From assembly GCA_964649265.1 (NCBI GenBank), contig CAZYPB010000025.1:1-14549 (forward strand): DNA of 14,549 nucleotides, written 5' to 3'. Source of the stretch: CAZYPB01 sp964649265 (lineage in GTDB: Archaea; Micrarchaeota; Micrarchaeia; Burarchaeales; JAKAKT01). The notes beneath the pieces are model-generated. The model saw nothing but the letters and a program-made list of their open reading frames with translations. It searched no databases and had not been told where the DNA came from. The stretch's first letter is position 1; every line of letters starts with the position of its first letter. The translations under genes and the position numbers were made by a program. This document shows positions 1-5,113 of this stretch, piece after piece.

Positions 1-1223
1 TATGTGAATGGTTTTTCCTTTGTGAGCCTGAATGCTAGTTGTGTTTCTCCGAAAGTAGCTGGGGGCATCTGCATGTGAATCCTCATGTTAAGACGCGTCA
101 TCATCGTGTCTACTATTGGTCTCTTTGAATCGAAAATTACCTTAGTGTATGACCTTATGTTCTTAATCGCATATTTCAGAAGCTCCTCGTTGTATCTCCA
201 AAGCGTGTGACAAAGTCCGTATTTCGCATGCTCAACATATATGGGCGAGTTCTCGCCATCGCAGTAAATATCTGTTATGTTGTCCCTGTCCAAAGAGATG
301 TTCTCAAACGGACTTCCAAGCCCTACTGTCCAATTAACAACCTCTCTTGAGATTGCAAGAGCCTGCTGTGGGCTTAATGCCATCCCATCAGAGGATGCAA
401 GATTTAGGAATTTCTCCCTGTATTCCCTTATCTTTGTCTCGTAAATTGTCGAGAAGTCAATCTGCTTGTCTATTGATGGGACAAGACCTTTCACTATCTC
501 CTCTTTCATCGCTTTCTGCCATTCGGGAGTCAATGATTCTATGAGGGGGTTCTCCTGAACATACAGGTTAGCCTCACTCCCTGGCAGCGTATATATCTTC
601 ACATTCATTCCGTATGGGAGTGGGTAGTTGTTATCAGGATCCTCAAGCAGCTTAGCTTCTGGAGGAACTGAAAGTATGAAAGCACTTATGAATTTTAGGC
701 TCTTGAGACCTGCAAGTGATAGAAATACATTTCTTACATTCTCGTATTTCTTTGTTAATTGGTAGAGGCGTGTTTGTGGGAACTTATCTATTATTCCATT
801 TATCCAGCCTCTGAAATGCTTGTACCCATCCATGTACATCCCACGCGTTGGTGGGGGTTCCTTGTATTCCTCGACAGTCATCTGTGCGAGTATGGGGTTC
901 ATAAAAAGGTAGTTGTAGAATTTCTGGAGTGCCTGTCTCCTCATTCCGTAGTTATCATCATCCTTTCTTCCGTAAGTGCTTGGATCAGCCATTATTGTTT
1001 CCATCTGCCTTGCTACATTGGTGTATTCTGTTAGTATACTTGTTTTATCCTGATCAAAATCTATTATGATCTCTTCCTCGTATCTTATTGTTCGTATATC
1101 CATGTCCGCAAGAGTTGCAAGGTCCTTCAGCTGACTGTTTATGCAATCGGCAGAGAATAGCTCATAGGGGCACGAGAGGCAGTCCATCACGCACTTTGTA
1201 CCCCTAATGTTGGGTTTGCACAT
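1..1223 (-). CDS. GspE/VirB11-like secretion ATPase, N-terminal part, cut by left edge
   Basis: An uninterrupted minus-strand frame starts at the ATG at 1223-1221 and runs off the window at base 1, giving about 407 residues. The later part reads like the N-terminal region of type II/IV secretion, pilus or archaellum ATPases: NITDIYCDGENSPIYVEH, then PIVDTMMTRLNMRI and a FRLTKEKPFT segment. These align by eye with the family pattern 'edI-cdG-n-piyVyH ... pivDarl-dgsRv ... tiRkf-e-Pft' that precedes the P-loop. Walker A and B lie beyond the edge, so ATPase activity is inferred. The first 27 residues are unusual, with Cys at 2, 11, 15, 18 and 27. I see no transmembrane segment. In archaea such ATPases power type IV pilus-like or archaellum assembly at the cytoplasmic membrane. 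No ribosome binding site precedes the ATG, and a TATA-like box sits about 26 bases upstream, so the message is probably leaderless. Confidence 0.82.
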   Translation of the reverse strand, partial: MCKPNIRGTKCVMDCLSCPYELFSADCINSQLKDLATLADMDIRTIRYEEEIIIDFDQDKTSILTEYTNVARQMETIMADPSTYGRKDDDNYGMRRQALQKFYNYLFMNPILAQMTVEEYKEPPPTRGMYMDGYKHFRGWINGIIDKFPQTRLYQLTKKYENVRNVFLSLAGLKSLKFISAFILSVPPEAKLLEDPDNNYPLPYGMNVKIYTLPGSEANLYVQENPLIESLTPEWQKAMKEEIVKGLVPSIDKQIDFSTIYETKIREYREKFLNLASSDGMALSPQQALAISREVVNWTVGLGSPFENISLDRDNITDIYCDGENSPIYVEHAKYGLCHTLWRYNEELLKYAIKNIRSYTKVIFDSKRPIVDTMMTRLNMRIHMQMPPATFGETQLAFRLTKEKPFT

Positions 1224-1243
1224 GACTAGGTATTGATAAGGGC

Positions 1244-1254
1244 GATATTTAAGG
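1244..1254 (-). promoter_or_regulatory. Promoter (TATA-like) for the secretion ATPase
   Basis: Read on the minus strand, CTTAAATATCG lies with its centre about 26 bases before the ATG at 1223. That matches the usual archaeal distance from TATA box to transcription start and implies a leaderless transcript. It lies just past the terminator of the upstream gene, so the ATPase is probably transcribed on its own. Confidence 0.45.
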
Positions 1255-1260
1255 ATTGTG

Positions 1261-1280
1261 GAAAGAAAAGAAAAAAAGAA
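1261..1280 (-). terminator. Oligo-T terminator of the 1281-2033 gene
   Basis: Immediately after the minus-strand stop codon at 1283-1281, the minus strand is TTC(T)7C(T)4C(T)3CC, nearly pure pyrimidine with a seven-T run. Archaeal RNA polymerase terminates at such U-rich stretches without needing a strong hairpin. It separates this gene from the downstream secretion ATPase. Confidence 0.6.
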
Positions 1281-2033
1281 TCAGAGGCTGACTCGGATTC
1301 CTATTCTTAGAGTGTTGTCGCCCCCCAGGTCTGTCACGCTTGCCGAGAATCTCTCTTTTCCGTCCGGCCCTATTTTCGGAGACCACAGGTTCGCGTCGAC
1401 CTGCGTTCCTTTTTCTCTGACCGTGAGGCTTGCGCTGGGCAACACCCCCGCGATGTTCGCGTCCGCCCCGGCTGCGAAGGCCGGCTTGCTGCCGCCCTGG
1501 GCATCAACTCTCACCGAGACTGCCAGGCATTTCATGACTGCAACATCCGAATTAACCACCAGATTAAGCTTCCGGTTGTCGCCGCTCCCGACTACGGCGT
1601 TCGCAGAAACCGCGTTCGAGAACCTGACGGTCATCCCGCCGATCACCACATATATGCCGTCCGCCCCATTAATTGCAAACCCAACATCGATCTTTCCTGA
1701 ACTGGCCCCGAGTCCGGCCTCGTGAATCGCCAAGCCATCAGGAGTAACAACCCTCATGCCGTGGATCCCGGACTTCTTTCCGGCCCTGATGTTAAGCAAG
1801 GCAGCGTATCCTTTCTTGCCCCCGTTCACGACCAATGTGCTTGGAGCTAGGGAGAGCCCTGGAACGTTGTCAAAGAAAGTGCTCGCGTTGCTTTTCGGAA
1901 TCACCTGCGCTGAAGAATTGCCTGCCATGAAGTAGCTGAAAAACGAGATTCCTGCCCCAAGGACAGCGGCCTTGCCGACAGATTTAATGCTGCTCCAAAC
2001 TTTACGGCTTGCGCTAACATCCATATTCTGCAT
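1281..2033 (-). CDS. Secreted or membrane-anchored beta-rich protein of unknown function
   Basis: A 250-residue protein that I do not recognise. The N-terminus has basic residues (R10, K11, K17, K21) followed by a hydrophobic stretch at about 19-38 (VGKAAVLGAGISFFSYFMAG) and a small-residue SSAQ site near 40-43. It is therefore a signal peptide or N-terminal anchor. The rest alternates polar and hydrophobic residues with Gly/Asn/Asp turns, typical of beta-sheet, and ends in LRIGIRVSL. A single Cys lies near 168. The start ATG is supported by a GGGGGGT ribosome binding site about 5 bases upstream. The gene is visibly GC-richer than all neighbours and prefers ATC and GCC/GCG codons where neighbours use ATA and A/T-ending codons. 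This suggests high expression or recent acquisition. It has its own promoter and a T-rich terminator. A surface or envelope protein is the most that can be inferred. Confidence 0.75.
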   Translation of the reverse strand: MQNMDVSASRKVWSSIKSVGKAAVLGAGISFFSYFMAGNSSAQVIPKSNASTFFDNVPGLSLAPSTLVVNGGKKGYAALLNIRAGKKSGIHGMRVVTPDGLAIHEAGLGASSGKIDVGFAINGADGIYVVIGGMTVRFSNAVSANAVVGSGDNRKLNLVVNSDVAVMKCLAVSVRVDAQGGSKPAFAAGADANIAGVLPSASLTVREKGTQVDANLWSPKIGPDGKERFSASVTDLGGDNTLRIGIRVSL

Positions 2034-2080
2034 GATTTACCCCCCAACCCGTTTCCGGGCCGTGTTTATATTCGCTTTTT

Positions 2081-2099
2081 GTTAATATAAAAGTTTCGA
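2081..2099 (-). promoter_or_regulatory. Promoter (BRE + TATA) for the secreted protein gene
   Basis: On the minus strand CGAAAC precedes TTTTATATTAAC, a good BRE/TATA pair. A start about 25 bases downstream would leave a leader of roughly 25-30 bases carrying the G-rich ribosome binding site at 2039-2045. Confidence 0.5.
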
Positions 2100-2116
2100 T
2101 TATATTTTTTAGAAAA

Positions 2117-2135
2117 ACGAAATATATATAAATAT
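2117..2135 (+). promoter_or_regulatory. Promoter (BRE + TATA) for the Lrp-like regulator
   Basis: ACGAAA (BRE-like) is followed directly by TATATATAAATA at 2123-2134. Transcription would start near 2155, leaving a leader of about 40 bases before the TTG start. It is back to back with the divergent promoter at 2081-2099, so one bound regulator could affect both genes. Confidence 0.5.
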
Positions 2136-2172
2136 TTATTTAGAAATTAGAAAACAAGCGTCGAGTAAACGC

Positions 2173-2193
2173 AAGGCGACCATAAGGCGACCA
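2173..2193 (+). repeat. Two 10-base direct repeats just before the lrp-like start
   Basis: AAGGCGACCA occurs at 2173-2182 and again at 2184-2193, one helical turn apart. The copies lie downstream of the promoter and end 2 bases before the TTG start. Their position suggests an autoregulatory site or a duplicated imperfect ribosome binding site (AGGCGAcc against AGGTGAtc). Which one cannot be decided from sequence. Confidence 0.4.
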
Positions 2194-2195
2194 GT

Positions 2196-3170
2196 TTGTT
2201 CCAAACATTGGATGTAAAGGATAGGCGAATCCTTAGTGCACTTAGTCTCGACGCTAGGCAAAGCCTCTCTAGGATTGGGCGTAAGGTGGGGCTGTCTCAA
2301 GAGGTGGTTAACTACCGCCTCAGACGCCTCATTCAAAAGGGAATTATTGCCTGTTTCAGAACAGAGATAGACTATTCGAAATTAGGTTACAAAACATACA
2401 GGCTTTACATACGTCTCGAGGGGGCAGATGCAAAAAAGGAGGTGGATATATTCAAGTATCTTACAAACAGAAAAGGCGCGACCTGGATTGCTGCGTGCGA
2501 GGGGAAATATAATCTGATATTCAGGTTCATAGCAAAAGATGAGTTCGAATTAAACAGTATGCTTGGGGAGCTTTATTCCAAATTCTCAAAATATATAAGG
2601 GAGAGAGATTTGACTATTCCCATAAGCTGGCAATTCTATCCTGCTGAGAGCGGATCATACGAGACTTCAAATAGGAGTTTCAGAAAACCCGAAGAGTTGG
2701 AGACTGCTAGGTTTGATAAGAGAGATATAGAGATTTTGGATGTTCTTGGAACAGACGCACGGGCATCTGCAACGGATATGGCAAAAAAACTTGGGATGAC
2801 CCCAAATGGAGTAAAACATAGGGTGAGGAGACTCGAGAAAGATGGAGTTATAGCTGGGTACCATATGGTTGCCGACAGAACCACTTTGGGAATGTACCAT
2901 TACAAAATATTGTTCAGCTTCCAGAGAATGAGTGAAGAGAAAGTGAAGAGATTCATAAAGTACTGCGAAAGCAATCCTAATCTTGTTTTCCTTGTGCAGG
3001 CAATAGGTGCTTGGGATATAGATGTGGATCTGGATTATAGGAATACAGTTGAGATGCATAATGCAGTGTTGAATCTGAGCAGCAGCTTCAATGATATTAT
3101 AAGAAATTATGAGACACTGTCCATATTCAAATCCTGTTATTCAAACCCACTTAAAAAAATAGAAAAATAG
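2196..3170 (+). CDS. Tandem two-unit Lrp/AsnC-like transcriptional regulator
   Basis: This 324-residue protein contains two Lrp/AsnC-type units in one chain. Unit 1 has a winged HTH at about 7-53 (LDVKDRRILSALSLDARQSL, then IGRKVGLSQEVVNYRLRRL and KGIIACF) and a RAM-like alpha/beta region at about 58-148. Unit 2 has a second HTH at about 173-222 (FDKRDIEILDVLGTDARASA, MAKKLGMTPNGVKHRVRRL, DGVIAGY) and a second RAM-like region at about 232-313. Ordinary Lrp proteins are about 150 residues with one HTH and one RAM domain, so this is a covalent dimer-like arrangement. Its likely role is DNA-binding transcription control with a small-molecule effector, which is unknown. The TTG at 2196 is the only usable start, because an in-frame TAA lies upstream at 2166. 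It converges on the histone gene with a 2-base gap and diverges from the secreted-protein gene. Confidence 0.85.
   Translation: MFQTLDVKDRRILSALSLDARQSLSRIGRKVGLSQEVVNYRLRRLIQKGIIACFRTEIDYSKLGYKTYRLYIRLEGADAKKEVDIFKYLTNRKGATWIAACEGKYNLIFRFIAKDEFELNSMLGELYSKFSKYIRERDLTIPISWQFYPAESGSYETSNRSFRKPEELETARFDKRDIEILDVLGTDARASATDMAKKLGMTPNGVKHRVRRLEKDGVIAGYHMVADRTTLGMYHYKILFSFQRMSEEKVKRFIKYCESNPNLVFLVQAIGAWDIDVDLDYRNTVEMHNAVLNLSSSFNDIIRNYETLSIFKSCYSNPLKKIEK
3151..3167 (-). terminator. Histone gene terminator embedded in the 3' end of the lrp-like gene
   Basis: Reading minus strand past the histone stop there are two T runs, five T and then seven T, separated by CTA or similar bases. They lie entirely inside the last codons (KKIEK) of the convergent regulator gene, since there is no intergenic space to hold a terminator. 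Confidence 0.45.
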
Positions 3171-3172
3171 AG

Positions 3173-3373
3173 CTAGACCTGCGCTAGCTCAATGTCTTCA
3201 GGCCTTATTACTTTTCTTTTTGCATATAATGCGTAGACCCTTGCCTTATGAATGATCTCCTTTGCTTCATCCTCAAGGATCTCCACGAGCTTCTCTGTAG
3301 CATCTTCACTTACTCTTTCAGCCCCTGCGTCTCGTATCAATTTCTCTACGTCCCATCTTGGAATTTCGGCCAC
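3173..3373 (-). CDS. Archaeal histone
   Basis: A 66-residue protein spanning one complete histone fold with almost no tails, as in HMf-type archaeal histones. Recognisable segments are the N-terminal IPRWDVEKLIRDAGAERVSE, the long central helix TEKLVEILEDEAKEIIHKA, and the C-terminal KRKVIRPEDIELA, matching the family pattern 'A-R-T-i--eDi-lA'. It dimerises and wraps DNA in nucleosome-like filaments. The start is a GTG at 3373, chosen because GGGTGATT, a match to the archaeal 16S tail, lies 4-5 bases upstream and Met-Ala-Glu-Ile is the typical family N-terminus. The gene is apparently monocistronic, facing the regulator gene with only 2 bases between stops. A hairpin sits in the probable leader. 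Confidence 0.95.
   Translation of the reverse strand: MAEIPRWDVEKLIRDAGAERVSEDATEKLVEILEDEAKEIIHKARVYALYAKRKVIRPEDIELAQV
3207..3219 (+). terminator. Possible lrp-like gene terminator embedded in the histone gene
   Basis: TTACTTTTCTTTTTG follows the regulator's stop by about 37 bases and lies inside the histone coding region, where it encodes the Lys/Arg-rich YAKRKVI segment on the other strand. This is a plausible oligo-T terminator, but the run may simply reflect Lys codons. Confidence 0.3.
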
Positions 3374-3388
3374 TTAATCACCCTCTTT

Positions 3389-3420
3389 GATGAGAGCCTC
3401 TACCCACTAAGATTCTCATC
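3389..3420 (-). promoter_or_regulatory. Hairpin in the probable histone 5' leader
   Basis: GATGAGA at 3389-3395 and TCTCATC at 3414-3420 form a perfect 7-bp inverted repeat with an 18-base loop. On the minus strand it ends just before the AAAGAGGGTGATT ribosome binding region of the histone gene. It could tune translation or mRNA stability. It is not a terminator, because no T run follows. Confidence 0.35.
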
Positions 3421-3498
3421 GGGTTACCCTTACAAAAGGAACTACAACCTCCCACGGCATAATTCCGAAAAGGGTGAACTTGATATTAGAATAAAACG

Positions 3499-3506
3499 TT
3501 TTTATA
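3499..3506 (-). promoter_or_regulatory. Candidate histone gene promoter
   Basis: TATAAAAA on the minus strand lies within a near-palindromic AAAACGTTTT context (3494-3503). Transcription would start near 3475-3480 and give a leader of about 100 bases, long for an archaeon, containing the hairpin at 3389-3420. The rest of 3374-3563 shows no open frame or RNA gene that I can support. Confidence 0.35.
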
Positions 3507-3542
3507 GGTTGTCTCTCTTCCGCTATTGGGGGGCAATGATTA

Positions 3543-3553
3543 AGTATAAATAA
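3543..3553 (+). promoter_or_regulatory. Promoter (TATA) for the PAP2-family gene
   Basis: AGTATAAATAA is a strong TATA box. Transcription about 26 bases on would begin near 3575, downstream of the ATG codons at 3564 and 3570. This argues that the ATG at 3585 is the true start of the next gene. Confidence 0.5.
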
Positions 3554-3584
3554 CTTGTGAAATATGTGCATGGTTCCTGGGAGC

Positions 3585-4652
3585 ATGAATAGAATCTTCA
3601 GAGATGAGGAATTTAAGCTTATACTCCAGCTCGTGCTTTTCTTCCAGCTTTTTGTTTTCTCCTTCTACTATCTTTTGGATTTGACATCAATACCTCTTGC
3701 GCTCCTTGCAACTGCGCTTCTCTATGCTATTAAGAGAAGAAAAATACTAAGGAACAGACATGTAAAAAAGCTCTTTTTATTTTTCAATGACAGGAAACCA
3801 GATAAAAACATTGAAAAATATGTGAATGGAATTGTAGTTGTTTACTCCTTATTACTTGTTTTTCTGCTTCTCACAAACAAGATATTCCTTCTCCCTGAGC
3901 AGATGATATTCTTCGGTCTTCTTGGGGCAGTATACCTTGGAAGGGGGGGGAGATTCATAAGAGATTGGGTTCCCTTCATAGTGCTTATACTTGGGTATGA
4001 GGCAATGAGAGGATTTGCAGATAACCTTGGTTCTGCTGTCCATTACAAGGAGATGATCTATTTGGATAGGTTGATTTTTGGGGCCGTTCCAAGTGAGTAT
4101 CTACAGAGCATACTCTACACCCCCGGCGTTATTCAGTGGTATGATGTAATTGCAACAGCTGTGTACATACTTCATTTCTCTGCCCCACTCATGCTTGCTT
4201 ATTACTTCTGGTGCGAGGGAAAGAATAGGTTATTCAAACACATGTCTGCCACAATTATAATGACATCCTATATCGGTCTTATGATCTTTATACTGTACCC
4301 TGCTGCTCCCCCTTGGCTTGCATACGAGCATGGAGAGGGGATAGTTGTGCAGAAGGTTCTAAAGAATGTGACTGATGTCTGGGATATTGGTGTTCTATGG
4401 ACAATATATCAGTTCATGAACCCCAACCCAGTTGCAGCAATGCCATCCCTGCATGCAGCATATCCCTGGATTGTTTATCTGTATGTTTACAGGAGGTGGA
4501 AAACGCATGCTCTCATTGTTTTCCCTGTAATTATGGCCTTCTCCTTAATTTATCTAGGAGAGCATTATTTTGTGGATGTGCTTGCAGGGTTTATACTAGC
4601 TACAATTGTCTACTTTTTTGTTGATAGGGTTTTCAGAAAAGACACCGAGTGA
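3585..4652 (+). CDS. PAP2-superfamily (AUR1/IPC-synthase-like) membrane phosphatase or transferase
   Basis: A polytopic membrane protein of 355 residues from the ATG at 3585; the frame also allows 3564. Several hydrophobic spans are visible. The PAP2 signature is near the C-terminus: AMPSLHAAYP with catalytic His 290, then YLGEHYFVDVLAGF with His 327 and Asp 331 (numbered from 3585). The preceding GYEAMRGFADN and LDRLIFGAVPSEYLQ segments are typical of the AUR1-like PAP2_3 branch, which lacks the usual first KX6RP motif. Family members remove or transfer phosphate or phospho-head groups on lipids at the membrane, so a role in archaeal polar lipid or polyprenyl-phosphate metabolism is likely. 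The substrate is unknown. A run of eight G lies in the coding sequence at 3943-3950. The start was chosen from the TATA position and a nearby GGGAG. Confidence 0.85.
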   Translation: MNRIFRDEEFKLILQLVLFFQLFVFSFYYLLDLTSIPLALLATALLYAIKRRKILRNRHVKKLFLFFNDRKPDKNIEKYVNGIVVVYSLLLVFLLLTNKIFLLPEQMIFFGLLGAVYLGRGGRFIRDWVPFIVLILGYEAMRGFADNLGSAVHYKEMIYLDRLIFGAVPSEYLQSILYTPGVIQWYDVIATAVYILHFSAPLMLAYYFWCEGKNRLFKHMSATIIMTSYIGLMIFILYPAAPPWLAYEHGEGIVVQKVLKNVTDVWDIGVLWTIYQFMNPNPVAAMPSLHAAYPWIVYLYVYRRWKTHALIVFPVIMAFSLIYLGEHYFVDVLAGFILATIVYFFVDRVFRKDTE

Positions 4653-4665
4653 TTTTTATATTTTG
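4653..4665 (+). promoter_or_regulatory. tRNA-His promoter
   Basis: TTTTTATATTTTG begins right after the stop codon of the PAP2-family gene. Its centre is about 28 bases before the first base of the tRNA, which leaves almost no 5' leader. Confidence 0.5.
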
Positions 4666-4686
4666 GGATCTTTAGAATACAGGCAT

Positions 4687-4772
4687 GGCCACGGTGGTGT
4701 AGTGGCAGCACGTGGGACTGTGGATCCCTTAGCCCGAGTTCAAGTCATTATGTGAAAATCTCGGCCGTGGCC
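4687..4772 (+). tRNA. tRNA-His (anticodon GTG) with T-loop intron
   Basis: The acceptor stem pairs GCCACGG (4688-4694) with CCGTGGC (4765-4771). G at 4687 and C at 4772 give the G-1:C73 identity pair peculiar to tRNA-His. The D stem is GTGT/GCAC (4697-4700 with 4708-4711). The anticodon loop CTGTGGA (4718-4724) reads GTG, with a 4-bp GGGA/TCCC stem and a U-U at pair 27-43. The T stem is CCGAG/CTCGG (4734-4738, 4760-4764). The T loop is 21 bases instead of 7 because of a 14-base insertion. CCA is not encoded. It is followed by CCTTTTATTTTC, a possible weak terminator, and then by the ybjQ-like gene after 24 bases. Confidence 0.92.
4744..4757 (+). other. 14-base candidate intron in the tRNA-His T loop (58/59)
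   Basis: Removing these 14 bases restores a canonical seven-base T loop, TTCAAAT. Inside the insertion TCAT (4745-4748) can pair with GTGA (4752-4755) around a three-base TAT loop. This leaves AA|G and AA|A as three-base bulges at the two junctions, the layout of a relaxed bulge-helix-bulge processed by archaeal tRNA splicing endonuclease. A 59/60 junction is one base away but pairs worse. Confidence 0.72.
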
Positions 4773-4796
4773 CTTTTATTTTCATGAGGTGTTTGT

Positions 4797-5111
4797 ATGG
4801 AGATCGTAACGACTGATTTCGTTGCAGGTAAGAAGGTAGTTAAGACCCTTGGGGTTGTTAGGGGCAACACAATAAGGGCAAAGTGGTTTGGTAAGGATAT
4901 TATAGCCGGCTTTAGGCATATTGTAGGGGGAGAGCTTAAGGAATACACTGAGATGCTCACTGAAGCACGGGAAGAGGCTATTCAGAGGATGGTTGCTGAT
5001 GCTGAAAAGATGGATGCGGACGCCGTTATAAACGTCCGGTTCATGACTGCAGAGGTCATGAAAGGCGCTGCAGAGATTCTTGCATATGGGACTGCAGTGA
5101 AGCTCAAATGA
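4797..5111 (+). CDS. YbjQ/UPF0145-family protein
   Basis: A 104-residue cytosolic protein matching the YbjQ (UPF0145, DUF74) family at full length. Visible family features are the opening IVTTDFVAGKKVVKTLGVVRGNTIRA, the central GFRHIVGGELKEYTEMLTEARE block, AIQRMVADAEKMDADAVINVRF, and the closing MKGAAEILAYGTAVKL. Members are small, often pentameric, and sometimes described as heavy-metal-binding-like. No biochemical role is firmly established. The ATG is preceded by TGAGGTG with a good spacing of about 6 bases. It lies 24 bases after tRNA-His with no evident promoter between them, so co-transcription with the tRNA is possible. It converges on the SPFH gene with a 2-base gap. Confidence 0.9.
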   Translation: MEIVTTDFVAGKKVVKTLGVVRGNTIRAKWFGKDIIAGFRHIVGGELKEYTEMLTEAREEAIQRMVADAEKMDADAVINVRFMTAEVMKGAAEILAYGTAVKLK

Positions 5112-5113
5112 GC

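Noticed and set aside
1143..1223. CX3CX2C at the N-terminus read as a radical SAM motif
   Set aside because: No radical SAM TIM-barrel features follow. The downstream sequence is secretion-ATPase-like.
1258..1725. Open plus-strand frame of 155 codons opposite the secreted protein
   Set aside because: Explained by the GC-rich composition of the minus-strand gene, which has a signal peptide, ribosome binding site, promoter and terminator.
3389..3420. C/D box RNA suggested by TTGATGA on the plus strand
   Set aside because: No D box (CTGA) or paired guide boxes at suitable spacing. The inverted repeat is better explained as the histone leader hairpin.
4687..4772. tRNA-His as a pseudogene because of the enlarged T loop
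   Set aside because: All stems and identity elements are intact and the insertion fits a splicing layout, so a functional intron-bearing gene is simpler.
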